A DNA stretch of 32,932 bases from Candidatus Poribacteria bacterium (GTDB taxonomy: Bacteria > Poribacteria > WGA-4E > WGA-3G). The stretch lies in NCBI GenBank assembly GCA_003635255.1, contig PYJC01000094.1, positions 1 to 32,932 on the forward strand. The letters are read 5' to 3'. Below, in pieces: positions 15,082-24,156 of this stretch. Within the stretch, counting starts at the first letter, position 1. Each line of letters opens with the position of its first letter. The position numbers and the translations under genes were made by a program. A model generated the notes under the pieces. The model made no database searches. It was given only the letters and a program-made list of their open reading frames with translations, and was not told the DNA's origin.

Positions 15082-15978
15082 TTATTCGTTTTCTGCTAAA
15101 CCCCCTAAGTACATAGTATCTTGGAATCTTGCATCAAGGTACGGCTGTACCTCCGCTGAGCTTTCCTGGATAAGTTTGCGTACTTCGGTTTTGCGATGTT
15201 TTAAAAACAGAGCGATGTGATGAAGCCCGAGTTCAATTGTATCTGCAGCAAGCCAAACGGACACAGGAAAAGCATCCAGTTGGAGTTTAATCTTTCGCGA
15301 ATCACTCGCATCGATGCTCTCTATCTGCGTCGAAAGGTTCCGCTCTCGAAGCAAGGCAGTTTTTAAGACTTCCAACCCCAAGACAACTTCGGGCATCTTG
15401 ATAGCAGTACCGACTTTTGGCATTTTATCAGTTTTTGCCTTGAGTACCACCATTTCTCTAAACTGCTCAGGTATGAGTGGACCGGTTTCTTGCCTATCTA
15501 TATGTTTTAACACATGTCCTTCACTATCTACCAAGAAAAATGAGCCATTCTGGTCAACTGGGACATCAGTAGTGAAATCAGACCTCAGAATCGCAAAAGG
15601 TTCGCGCTCCGTAATTTCGATAGTCAACAGCCGTTTCATCACTTGTTTGGTAATGCGAGCATCTTTGATGTAACTCAGATTTTCCTTGAGATAATTAGCT
15701 GTTTGTTCTTCGGAATCGGTGACAATATTTTGCAATTGCTTACCTAAAGCGTCATAGATCTGTAAATCAGTATAGTGCATGTTTCCAGAAAGTTCAAGAG
15801 AAACATATTCAGCACTGAAAAAACTGAGGACCGCCTTGCCGATGAAGGACAAAGTAAGGACAATAGCAACGATAAAAACAGCTCTTCGTAACAGATAGGT
15901 CTTGGTGTCTGCACGTCTACCGAGTCGCTGTCGAGGCATTGAACTCTGTCGTGCATATCCACTATACTTCTTGTGCAA
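15082..15978 (-). CDS. ftsQ: Cell division protein FtsQ/DivIB
   Basis: A 298-residue bitopic division protein: a basic cytoplasmic tail (1-29), one transmembrane helix (about 30-52), then a POTRA domain beginning 'YVSLELSGNMHYTDLQIYDAL' and the FtsQ beta domain ('RLLTIEITEREPFAIL', 'FLVDSEGHVL'). In the divisome it links FtsL and FtsB to other components from the periplasmic side. The start is TTG with GGAGG about 9 nt upstream. Position between murC and ftsA supports the name; sequence conservation in this family is low. Confidence 0.9.
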   Translation of the reverse strand: MHKKYSGYARQSSMPRQRLGRRADTKTYLLRRAVFIVAIVLTLSFIGKAVLSFFSAEYVSLELSGNMHYTDLQIYDALGKQLQNIVTDSEEQTANYLKENLSYIKDARITKQVMKRLLTIEITEREPFAILRSDFTTDVPVDQNGSFFLVDSEGHVLKHIDRQETGPLIPEQFREMVVLKAKTDKMPKVGTAIKMPEVVLGLEVLKTALLRERNLSTQIESIDASDSRKIKLQLDAFPVSVWLAADTIELGLHHIALFLKHRKTEVRKLIQESSAEVQPYLDARFQDTMYLGGLAENE

Positions 15979-16064
15979 GAATGAAACCCTCCGTTTATCT
16001 TTACCTTCTCGATTCGGACGTACTTTGAAGGTTAAGAACCGCGCGTGTAAGAGAACTGTTTTGA

Positions 16065-17432
16065 TTAATTCGATGCCTGAAGTCTATTTAAGAATTCGCG
16101 CCCTATCTTACTGATGTCCCCCGCTCCCAATGTAATGACAATATCCTCAGGTTGCGTTATTTCCATCAGGACATCCGTAATTTTATCCGTATCGGGAACA
16201 TAAAGGACATGCCGATGCCCGTGTGCTTGTATTGATTGTGCGAGTTTTTCAGCGGTAACGTTTTCAATAGGTGCTTCGCCAGCACTATAAATTGAGGTGA
16301 CAATAAGTACATCTGCTTGGTAAAAGGATCGAGAGAATTCATCTGCTAAATCTCTGACCCGCTGATATCGGTGTGGTTGGAAAACCGCGACGATACGTCG
16401 TTTGTAACCGTCGCGCGCCCCACTGAGTGCTGCTTTTAACTTCGCTGGGTTATGGGCATAATCGTCAACAACGATGATGTTATTGACTTCACCAAGCACT
16501 TCAAAACGGCGGTGTACACCTTGAAACGATTCAAGTTTCTCCCGAATGCTATCGAACGGAATATCAAGTTCAAGTCCGACAGCAATTGCTGCCAAGGAAT
16601 TAGAAATATTATGGCGCCCCGGCATTTTGAGGTGAATTTCACCGTACAAGTGTCCATTTTTGCGGACTCGATAGCGTGATGTGGGCCCTTCTACAGTAAT
16701 GCCTTCAGCCACTAAATCAGCTCTCGTCTCAAGGCCATAGGTAATATAACGCTTCTTAACCCGTGGAATGAACTTCTGGATATTCTCTGCATCTAAGCAG
16801 AGGACTGCTGCACCGTAGAACGGTACTTTATTAATGAATTTGAGAAAAGTTTCCCCAATTTCATCAACGCTATTATAATAATCCAAGTGGTCGGCATCAA
16901 CGGATGTAACAACGGCAACAGTGGGATAGAACATCTCAATGGAACCGTAGGCTTCGTCGGCTTCAATTACCATAACATCACCTTCGCCACTTTGCGCGTG
17001 ACTGCCGTTCATGAGTTTCCCACCTACAACAACCGTCGGATCAAGACTACTAAGGACTGTAGCCGTCATAGCAGTTGTGGTGGTTTTACCGTGCGTTCCG
17101 CTGACAGCAACGCTGTAGCGCATTCGGGTGATCTCATTCAACATCTCTGCTCCCCTCACTATAGGGATTTTCTGTGTCCCCGCAGCAAGGCGTTCGGGAT
17201 TGTCAGTCGGAATAGCAGGAGAAATAACGACGACATCAGCACCTTGTATGTGCGATGCGGCATGTCCATAGTAGATGGTAGCCCCGCGAGCGCGCAAATG
17301 TTCTGTAGTGTATGATTCTTGGATATCTGAGCCTGTCACATGAAACCCAAGATCCAGCAGAATTTCCGTGATGCCACTTAAGCCTGCTCCACCAATACCA
17401 ATGATATGGATATGTCGTGTTTTTCCAAACAT
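16065..17432 (-). CDS. murC: UDP-N-acetylmuramate--L-alanine ligase MurC
   Basis: A 455-residue cytoplasmic Mur ligase that adds L-Ala to UDP-MurNAc with ATP. The N-terminal UDP-binding site is 'IHIIGIGGAGLSGITEILLDLG', the ATP P-loop is 'VSGTHGKTTTTAM' near 110, the central site is 'DADHLDYYNSVDEI', and the C-terminal Mur ligase signature is 'VVDDYAHNPAKLKAAL' near 315. Full length for the family and not fused to Ddl. The preceding 180-bp gap has two copies of a 16-bp repeat, the second just before the ATG; no strong Shine-Dalgarno is seen. Confidence 0.97.
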   Translation of the reverse strand: MFGKTRHIHIIGIGGAGLSGITEILLDLGFHVTGSDIQESYTTEHLRARGATIYYGHAASHIQGADVVVISPAIPTDNPERLAAGTQKIPIVRGAEMLNEITRMRYSVAVSGTHGKTTTTAMTATVLSSLDPTVVVGGKLMNGSHAQSGEGDVMVIEADEAYGSIEMFYPTVAVVTSVDADHLDYYNSVDEIGETFLKFINKVPFYGAAVLCLDAENIQKFIPRVKKRYITYGLETRADLVAEGITVEGPTSRYRVRKNGHLYGEIHLKMPGRHNISNSLAAIAVGLELDIPFDSIREKLESFQGVHRRFEVLGEVNNIIVVDDYAHNPAKLKAALSGARDGYKRRIVAVFQPHRYQRVRDLADEFSRSFYQADVLIVTSIYSAGEAPIENVTAEKLAQSIQAHGHRHVLYVPDTDKITDVLMEITQPEDIVITLGAGDISKIGREFLNRLQASN

Positions 17433-17443
17433 GTTTTTAAATA

Positions 17444-17573
17444 TTAGGTTTCTGCTCCGATTTTTCCGCCCCTTCCCAGTAACGGGTGGGGACCCCTGTC
17501 AAAATCGGGTTCTTGGTGAATGTAATACGTTAGCGTAATAAACGATTTATAGTAAAGTTAGGTTTCTGCTCCG
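17444..17573. repeat. Pair of 16-bp direct repeats in the murG-murC gap
   Basis: TTAGGTTTCTGCTCCG occurs at 17444-17459 and 17558-17573, 114 bp apart, each followed on the plus strand by a T-rich stretch. On the minus strand the copy nearer murC contains CGGAGCAGAAACC about 12-28 nt before the ATG. The rest of the 180-bp gap has a GGGGTCCCC palindrome near 17490 and no gene. These could be regulator sites or remains of a local duplication. Confidence 0.45.
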
Positions 17574-17612
17574 TTTTTCCGATCTATAGACATAGCCCCG
17601 TACAATACGGCA

Positions 17613-18815
17613 TTAGTACATGTAGGAAAGAATAGATTTAGCAATATTAGTGCTCGCGTTCGGTTTGCCAAGTGCTCGACTGGCGGATACCATCCGTTTA
17701 TGTGTGTCCTGATCCAATAGTATATGGGTAAGGTTTTCAACAAGCATTTCTACTGTGAATTCACCTTGTTCCAGCACAACAGCGGCACCTTCTTCAGCGA
17801 TACTGTATGCGTTTAACACCTGGTCATTTCCGGTTTGTGAAGGTAAAGGTATGAAAATTGCCGGAATACCACATGCAGTGACTTCAGCGACAGTCATTCC
17901 GCCTGCTCTGCACACCATAACATCTGTGATGCTATAGATTTCCTCAACAGTATCAAAAAATGGGCGCACGCAATGTAAGAATTCTTTATGTAGTACGAGT
18001 GTTTCTTCATACTCGGTTTCGACCGACGCAACCTCCGCCGCTCCAGTTTGATGGACGATCTGGACCTCGTCGGCAAATTCAACCAGGTGGGGAAGCGCAT
18101 CTGTAACAGCTTTATTAATGGCTTGAGCACCCTGACTTCCACCCATTACAAAGATGGTTTTCCGGTCTGGAGACAACCCAAATTTCCTATAAGTTTCCTC
18201 ACACCTCCGAAATGCCGTGATTGCGGGACGAATCGGGTTGCCCGTTACCTCTATATGCATAGTGTGTCGGAACGAATTGTTCTCGCGAGCCGACTCCATA
18301 GCGAGATAAGCGGCTTTCGCCCATCTTGCCAAAATGCTATTTGTTAAACCGACAGAAGCATTCTGTTCCTGAATCGCTATCGGAATCTTGCGAAGCAGCG
18401 CAGCTAAAAGCACCGGGCCTGAGACATATCCACCTGTTCCAATAACAACGTCTGGCTTCAGTTCGTTCATATATCGCAACGACTGCGTGAGTCCATGAAA
18501 AACTTTCCAGATAACTGGGAACCATTGTAAAGTTAAACGGCGTGGAAAACCTGCAACTGAAACAGGTCGAAACTGGAAACCGTGTTGCGGAACTAATGTT
18601 GATTCCAATCTCCCCGCACCCCCGATGAATACAATATCTACTGTAGCGTCCAAGCGTTGTAATGCCTCGGCAATACCAATCGCGGGATAAATATGTCCCC
18701 CTGTGCCTCCACCTGCGATAACAACTTTTCTATGTGTTTCTCTCTGTTCGGATGACATCATGTCGTGACTGTTGATTTCTGATAAATTTGTATCGCAGCG
18801 TTTAGAAGTACTCAT
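17613..18815 (-). CDS. murG: Lipid II synthase MurG
   Basis: A 400-residue GT28 glycosyltransferase that adds GlcNAc from UDP-GlcNAc to lipid I at the inner face of the membrane. The N-terminal glycine loop 'VVIAGGGTGGHIYPAIGIAEAL', 'KPDVVIGTGGYVSGPVLLAA' and 'IQEQNASVGLTN' are diagnostic. The donor-binding C-domain has 'VMGGSQGAQAIN' and 'CRAGGMTVAEVTACGIPAIFIPLP'. The usual HQ pair before 'NA' reads NDQ here. The start is uncertain: ATG 18815 is preceded by a weak GTGGGA; a TTG at 18839 and ATGs at 18761/18758, which lack a ribosome site, are alternatives. Any choice gives a longer N-terminus than in E. coli. Confidence 0.95.
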   Translation of the reverse strand: MSTSKRCDTNLSEINSHDMMSSEQRETHRKVVIAGGGTGGHIYPAIGIAEALQRLDATVDIVFIGGAGRLESTLVPQHGFQFRPVSVAGFPRRLTLQWFPVIWKVFHGLTQSLRYMNELKPDVVIGTGGYVSGPVLLAALLRKIPIAIQEQNASVGLTNSILARWAKAAYLAMESARENNSFRHTMHIEVTGNPIRPAITAFRRCEETYRKFGLSPDRKTIFVMGGSQGAQAINKAVTDALPHLVEFADEVQIVHQTGAAEVASVETEYEETLVLHKEFLHCVRPFFDTVEEIYSITDVMVCRAGGMTVAEVTACGIPAIFIPLPSQTGNDQVLNAYSIAEEGAAVVLEQGEFTVEMLVENLTHILLDQDTHKRMVSASRALGKPNASTNIAKSILSYMY

Positions 18816-18876
18816 AAGTAAATCCCACGAAAGATTCAATTTAGCGATCGATCTTATAAGATTGGTTAATTGCGTA

Positions 18877-20145
18877 TCAGTCCGTACTCCGATTGATGTT
18901 CCGCGAAATATTCAGCAAGATGCCAACGCTCACTAAACTCAGAACGATTGATGAACCGCCATAACTGATGAATGGCAACGTAATCCCTTTAGTCGGTAGC
19001 AAGCCTGTTACAACACCAATGTTGATAAAAGCTTGTAAGCCGATCAGCGTTGTGAGTCCGATGGCAAGCAAAGATCCAAACAGATCATTGGCGTATCGGG
19101 CAATGTGGAGTCCGCGCCAGACAAATAACATGAAAATAACCGTTACAGTTGCGGTACCTACAAATCCGAATTCTTCTCCCAATATAGCGAAAATAAAATC
19201 TGTGTGTGGATAGGGAAGCCGTGAGATTTTCTGAAGGCTGCTGTCGATACCCATCCCAAGGAATCCACCACCTTCAAGGGCATCCAGTGAACGTGTTAGA
19301 TGATAGTTCGCTGCATCCGGTGATTTCAACATCGCCAAATAGTCCATGATTCGTTTCAACCTATACGTATCCCGAATTACGAGTAAACTGAGAAGCCCAC
19401 CCCCTGCGCCAGCAAGCATCAATACATGCCATATACGTATCCCCCCGATAAATAGGACGATGCAGACAGTTACCGCCAATAAGAACGCTGAACCGAAATC
19501 TGGTTGACTCACCACGAGGCCGAAAGCGACAGCTAAGATTAGCAGATTCGGCAGCACCCCGTTAAAGAAACTCTTGACGCGTTCTGGGTTACGGCTTATA
19601 AAATTCGCTACATGCATCACCAATGCGATCTTGGCAAATTCGACAGGCTGAAAATTGATAGGTAACCCTATATTAATCCAGCGTTTAAATCTGCCGCCTT
19701 CCGCGCCTTGCACGCTTGCACCTAAACTCGGCACAAAAACCAATAACAACCCTACGAATGATAGTATCAAAAGGAGGTTGGCGTACTTTGCATAGAATCT
19801 ATAAGGTAGATAGGAAGTCATGTACATACCAACTAAACCGATCGTACACGCGATGATGTGGGTTTGTAAGTAACGGTAACTATAACCGTCATAATGCCTC
19901 GAAGAAAGTAGATGGCTTGAACTGTATACCATCAAAATGCCTATAGCAATGAGGCAGATCGTAAACGCTATTAACGCTTTATCCATTCGCCCAGGTTTTT
20001 GTCCAGATAATGTTTCGGGTACCGGTTCTTGTGGTTCTTTGGCAGCGAAATAAGAACGCGTGTTTGTCCACCAACGTTCAGATTTTGGTTTGGATTTGAA
20101 ATTCCATTTGCTACGAGGAGAGTTTTGGTAGTTACGTAGCATCAT
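18877..20145 (-). CDS. ftsW: Septal peptidoglycan glycosyltransferase FtsW
   Basis: A 422-residue SEDS-family polytopic membrane protein that polymerises lipid II into glycan strands with FtsI. A soluble N-terminal tail of about 50 residues is followed by about ten transmembrane helices. Landmarks are 'MVYSSSHLLSSRHYDGYSY', 'INFQPVEFAKIALVMHVA', 'VVSQPDFGSAFLLAV', 'ILGEEFGFVG' and the C-terminal 'GLLPTKGITLPFISYGGSS'. Of two adjacent ATGs the first has AAGGGA at suitable spacing. Position between murD and murG supports FtsW over RodA. Confidence 0.96.
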   Translation of the reverse strand: MMLRNYQNSPRSKWNFKSKPKSERWWTNTRSYFAAKEPQEPVPETLSGQKPGRMDKALIAFTICLIAIGILMVYSSSHLLSSRHYDGYSYRYLQTHIIACTIGLVGMYMTSYLPYRFYAKYANLLLILSFVGLLLVFVPSLGASVQGAEGGRFKRWINIGLPINFQPVEFAKIALVMHVANFISRNPERVKSFFNGVLPNLLILAVAFGLVVSQPDFGSAFLLAVTVCIVLFIGGIRIWHVLMLAGAGGGLLSLLVIRDTYRLKRIMDYLAMLKSPDAANYHLTRSLDALEGGGFLGMGIDSSLQKISRLPYPHTDFIFAILGEEFGFVGTATVTVIFMLFVWRGLHIARYANDLFGSLLAIGLTTLIGLQAFINIGVVTGLLPTKGITLPFISYGGSSIVLSLVSVGILLNISRNINRSTD

Positions 20146-20199
20146 GGTGATTCCCTTTCTGTGTTATTTTGATCCTAAAAACTAAGTCTGTCTATATTT

Positions 20200-21600
20200 T
20201 TACTGGAGCGGTTGAAGCGCATTAACGGCTGCTTTAAAGTCGGTACCGCGCGCCTTATAGTCAGTGTACATATCAAAACTTGCATTTGCAGGTGACAATA
20301 GGACGACATCCGCAGGGGATGCACATTTGTAAGCAATCTGTACTGCCTCAACCATCGTTTTTGCCTTGACGATGTCTGTTGTATTCGCGAGTGTTTTTTC
20401 AATTTGTTGGGTGTACTCACCAAGCATAACAGCGACTTTAACCTTCGCCCGAACTATTTCACGCAGCGGTGCATAGTCATTCCCTTTGTCATATCCTCCC
20501 ATAATCAGAACAATTTGAGTGTCCTCTATTGATTCAAGGGCTGCTCTGACTGCGGCGACATTTGTTGCCTTTGAATCATCAATAAATTCAACACCCGTTA
20601 AAGTTCGCACCAGTTCAAACGCATGAGATAAAGCCGGATGTGACAGGTCAAACTGTTGAAGTGCAGTCTGAATTTGTGTCTCTGTTACATCAAAAACTAA
20701 CGCTACAGCAATAGCGGCGAGAACGTTCTGTACGTTGTGTCTCCCGCGAAGTGGAATATCTGCAATATCACAGATTTTCTTACGAGTGCCGTTCCATTGT
20801 GCAAAAAGTCCTGAACCTTCTCTAAATACGCCCGAAACTGACGCATCTTCAGGAACGCCTTTGTCGGTAAAATCAATCACTTTCGCCGCCGTTGATACAG
20901 CGAAATCCTTGACGGAAGCATCCGCGCCGTTAAGGATTATCCAGTCGGCAATCGTCTGGTTATGAGAAATCTTCTGTTTTGCTGCTCGATAGGCGGACAT
21001 CGTTCCATGTCGGTCCAAGTGATCACGTGATAAGTTAAGGACAACGCTAACCCTCGGATGAAAGGTGACAGTGCTTTCCAACTGAAAACTGCTTGCCTCA
21101 ACAACAACCATATCTTGGCTTGTAAGATTTTGAACTTCCGCTGCTAATGGCACGCCAATGTTCCCTGCGACACAAACTTTTGGAAATTTGCCACTTGCCT
21201 TTAGCATTGCTGCTGTGAGTAGTGTTGTCGTTGATTTACCTTTTGTGCCAGTGATAGCAACAATTGGTGCGGGACATATACTCGCTGCGACCTCTAATTC
21301 CGCGAGGATCGGGAGTTTACGCGCCCGTGCCTCGCACAGAATTGGGATGTCAAGGGGGACGCCCGGTGAAACGACGATAAAATCCGCACCTTCGATACAT
21401 TCTGCTGGATGTCCCTCCAAAAACTTTTTGTAGTCTGGTTTGGAAGCATCTTCAAGCGCAGCGATTTCCGTTGACAACGCGTCCGCAGACCGTGTGTCAG
21501 TAACCGTGACAATGGTCCCGAATGACCGTAGCAATTTTGCTGCAGCGATCCCACTTCGGTTTACGCCAAAGACAGTCGCACATTTTCCTTGTAATTGCAC
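20200..21600 (-). CDS. murD: UDP-N-acetylmuramoylalanine--D-glutamate ligase MurD
   Basis: A 466-residue cytoplasmic ligase adding D-Glu to UDP-MurNAc-L-Ala. The N-terminal Rossmann segment is 'ATVFGVNRSGIAAAKLL', with 'VVSPGVPLDIPIL' typical of MurD. The P-loop 'VAITGTKGKSTTTLLTA' lies near 120, the central site is 'NLSRDHLDRHGTMSAYRAAKQKI', whose Lys is expected to be carbamylated, and the C-domain has 'FIDDSKATNVAAVRAALES' and 'LIMGGYDKGNDYAPL'. The start is GTG with GGGGG about 7 nt upstream. 33-bp gap to mraY. Confidence 0.97.
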   Translation of the reverse strand: MQLQGKCATVFGVNRSGIAAAKLLRSFGTIVTVTDTRSADALSTEIAALEDASKPDYKKFLEGHPAECIEGADFIVVSPGVPLDIPILCEARARKLPILAELEVAASICPAPIVAITGTKGKSTTTLLTAAMLKASGKFPKVCVAGNIGVPLAAEVQNLTSQDMVVVEASSFQLESTVTFHPRVSVVLNLSRDHLDRHGTMSAYRAAKQKISHNQTIADWIILNGADASVKDFAVSTAAKVIDFTDKGVPEDASVSGVFREGSGLFAQWNGTRKKICDIADIPLRGRHNVQNVLAAIAVALVFDVTETQIQTALQQFDLSHPALSHAFELVRTLTGVEFIDDSKATNVAAVRAALESIEDTQIVLIMGGYDKGNDYAPLREIVRAKVKVAVMLGEYTQQIEKTLANTTDIVKAKTMVEAVQIAYKCASPADVVLLSPANASFDMYTDYKARGTDFKAAVNALQPLQ

Positions 21601-21633
21601 TAAAAGCCCCCAACACTCGGTGCGAAACTCTAC

Positions 21634-22752
21634 CTATCGAAGTTTCAACGTACTTAAGGCTACCAAGACCAAGATAAGTCCGACAATCCAAAACCTGATA
21701 ACGACTTTAGATTCTTTCCAACCCGAAAGCAGGAAGTGATAATGAATTGGCGACATCTTAAATACGCGTTTACCAAAAGTTCGGTATGACCAGACTTGGA
21801 TAATAACCGATAATGTCTCAGCGACGAAAATTGCGCCGACGACCAGGAGTAGAAATTCCTGTTTTATAAGCACTGCTACTGTTCCGAGCGTCGCGCCGAG
21901 TGCCAAGGATCCAGTATCGCCCATAAAGACCTGTGCAGGGTGCCCGTTATACCATAAAAACCCCAAGCCTGCCCCGACCAATGCTGCACAGAAAATCGCT
22001 GTAACTTCGCCTCCCACTGGCAGGTGAAAGATATTTAGGTACGCTGCAATCTCGTTGTGGCTTGTCATGTACCCGACTATCCCCAAAGTTCCAGCAACGA
22101 ATAGTGTACATCCGATCGCTAAACCGTCCATTCCGTCTGTAAGATTAACAGCGTTAGAAGCTCCAACGATGACCAAAGTCGCGAAAGGGATAAAGAATAT
22201 ACCTAAGTCCGGTTGGGCATCTTTAAAAAAAGGGAGGATCAGGGATGTTCGTGTCGCCAGGTTGTCAGTTTGCGCGGGTCCCCACTGGTAAAGATATCCG
22301 GCAATTGCCAACGCACCGACCGTTTGAAGCGCGATCTTATGCCATCCGCGAAGCCCCAAGGATTGTTGTTTGATTAATTTGCTGTAATCATCAAGAAATC
22401 CGAGTCCACCGAACCAGAGCATCGTCAAAATCATTAGGTAAATATAGGGTTGATCTAAACGCGACCAGAATACCACCGATATCAGAACTGACACAATGAT
22501 GAGAACGCCGCCCATTGTGGGGATTCCGGCTTTGTTCTGATTTTCGGTATTCTGTTGGGCTTCTGCTACTTCTTCCTGAATATGTTCCCCGATCCGCAAC
22601 TGCTTCAATTTCTCTATCATAAAAGGTCCCAAAACAAGGGAAATAAGGAGGGCAGTCGCAGTCGCGTAAATCGCGCGAAAACTAATATAACGAAAGATAT
22701 TGAACGGTGAAAAGACTTCAGTCAGATTCTCAAAAAAGAGATGATAAAACAT
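21634..22752 (-). CDS. mraY: Phospho-N-acetylmuramoyl-pentapeptide transferase MraY
   Basis: A 372-residue, ten-helix membrane enzyme that moves phospho-MurNAc-pentapeptide to undecaprenyl phosphate, making lipid I. Catalytic aspartates are in 'GFLDDYSKL' (near 118) and 'NLTDGMDGLAIG' (near 205). 'LWYNGHPAQVFMGDTGSLALG' is the third signature. The late cytoplasmic HHH motif, normally PIHHH, reads PIHYHF, so the middle histidine is Tyr and the following acidic residue is absent. The other motifs are intact, so the enzyme is likely active. ATG with only a weak ribosome site. Confidence 0.96.
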   Translation of the reverse strand: MFYHLFFENLTEVFSPFNIFRYISFRAIYATATALLISLVLGPFMIEKLKQLRIGEHIQEEVAEAQQNTENQNKAGIPTMGGVLIIVSVLISVVFWSRLDQPYIYLMILTMLWFGGLGFLDDYSKLIKQQSLGLRGWHKIALQTVGALAIAGYLYQWGPAQTDNLATRTSLILPFFKDAQPDLGIFFIPFATLVIVGASNAVNLTDGMDGLAIGCTLFVAGTLGIVGYMTSHNEIAAYLNIFHLPVGGEVTAIFCAALVGAGLGFLWYNGHPAQVFMGDTGSLALGATLGTVAVLIKQEFLLLVVGAIFVAETLSVIIQVWSYRTFGKRVFKMSPIHYHFLLSGWKESKVVIRFWIVGLILVLVALSTLKLR

Positions 22753-22865
22753 TTCTTGTGTAGTTTTTAGTTGACTCGCATCTCACTTAAGGTCGCTTCG
22801 GTGCGTTTGCCAGGCTTGGATCAGAGAGGTTTTGGAATTTTGCCAAGGAACACCGCTACAAGGTT

Positions 22866-24071
22866 TTACGCTGTGGTTCCAAGTTTTCCATCGCTCTTCA
22901 ATTTGGCGAGACTCGCATCTGCTTGACTTAAGAGGTTGGTCGTATAAGTATAGGTTAGTGAATTCTTTTCCGCATGCACTGTAAGTGCTAAATCAATAAG
23001 TTCGGATACAAGTTTCGGAAACTCAATGCCCTGATGTACCCACAAGTAATAACTATACGAACCGGGAATGGTATTAATTTCATTTACGTAGACGTTTTGA
23101 TCAACATCTACGAGGAAGTCGATACGCGCAACACCGGCACAATCTAAAACCTGAAAAGTACGGGTGGCAAGTCCTTGTATATGTAACGATAGTTTTTCCG
23201 AAATGGGTGCAGGAATTTTTCGATCCGCACCTGCCATTCCCGAAGATTCTTCTTCTTGATGGATATATTTATCATCAAAACTGAGGAAATTCGCCTGCGT
23301 TATGGGTTGCTCGCATACAGAGGGCGTCGGTTCTTCTGTCCCCATTACAGCACAATTGATTTCAACCGGATCCTCAACGGCTTTTTCAACGAGTATTCTA
23401 CGCGAGTAGTGTCCCGCCACTCCGACAGCACTGACGAGTTCCGTCTGGTTTTTGACATGGCTAACACCAATACTTGACCCGCCCATGGCAGGTTTCACAA
23501 AAAGTGGATAGGTAAGTGTTGTCTCTACATCTTTGATAATTTCATCACATTGTGTTTCCCACGCATGTTGCGTCCACCATAAATATGGGAGTATTGGCAA
23601 TTCATTTTCGTTGAGAACCGCCTTCATCATAATTTTATCCATACCGACAGCGGAACCGACAACACCCGCACCAACGTAAGGCAGGTTCATGAGCTCTAAC
23701 AACCCTTGAAGCGTTCCATCTTCACCATGCATGCCGTGTATTGCTGGAAAAACGACATCTATCGGAAGGACAGTTCTTTTCTGAACCTTCTGACCGAGCC
23801 AATGTTTGGCATTAATAACAAATTTCGGTTCAGGATGGAACTCGACAGCAACTTTGTCGAAATCCGAAGCGTGTGGGAGTGTCCCGTTAGTAAAGGTAGA
23901 TAAATCGCGCAGCGCATCACCGGTTAGCCATTCACCGGTCTTCGTAACGTAAATAGGGACAACATGATGGTTTTCTTGTAAGGCGAGGCAGACCTGATGC
24001 GCGGTTACGATTGAGACTTCATGTTCAGGTGTGCATCCACCAAAGATAAGAGCTACATTGTGTTTTGACAT
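22866..24071 (-). CDS. ddl: D-alanine--D-alanine ligase
   Basis: A 401-residue ATP-grasp enzyme that makes D-Ala-D-Ala for MurF. N-terminal 'IFGGCTPEHEVSIVTA' corresponds to the family's GGxSxEHEVS, followed by 'AIHGMHGEDGTLQGLLELMNLPYVGAGV', 'FVKPAMGGSSIGVS', omega-loop 'SFDDKY' and C-terminal 'VARIDFLVD ... VNEINTIPGSYSYYLW'. The Lys-Tyr of the omega loop points to a D-Ala rather than D-lactate acceptor. The protein is of the longer type, with an extended omega-loop region (GMAGADRKIPAPIS). It lies between murF and mraY, not after murC as in E. coli, directly next to the enzyme that uses its product. Confidence 0.95.
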   Translation of the reverse strand: MSKHNVALIFGGCTPEHEVSIVTAHQVCLALQENHHVVPIYVTKTGEWLTGDALRDLSTFTNGTLPHASDFDKVAVEFHPEPKFVINAKHWLGQKVQKRTVLPIDVVFPAIHGMHGEDGTLQGLLELMNLPYVGAGVVGSAVGMDKIMMKAVLNENELPILPYLWWTQHAWETQCDEIIKDVETTLTYPLFVKPAMGGSSIGVSHVKNQTELVSAVGVAGHYSRRILVEKAVEDPVEINCAVMGTEEPTPSVCEQPITQANFLSFDDKYIHQEEESSGMAGADRKIPAPISEKLSLHIQGLATRTFQVLDCAGVARIDFLVDVDQNVYVNEINTIPGSYSYYLWVHQGIEFPKLVSELIDLALTVHAEKNSLTYTYTTNLLSQADASLAKLKSDGKLGTTA

Positions 24072-24156
24072 TTTTTTTGCCTTTGTACTGATTGCCTAAC
24101 AGGTCTGTTAGGAACACTTCGACTGTATATTTGTAGGGTAGGTTCGGAAATTGATA

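Noticed and set aside
23220..23300. 'IHQEE' in Ddl resembling the VanA omega-loop histidine, suggesting a D-lactate ligase
   Set aside because: The preceding Asp-Lys-Tyr keeps the Lys-Tyr pair of D-Ala-D-Ala ligases, and the rest of the protein matches the ordinary long Ddl type; no vanH or vanX homologue is nearby.
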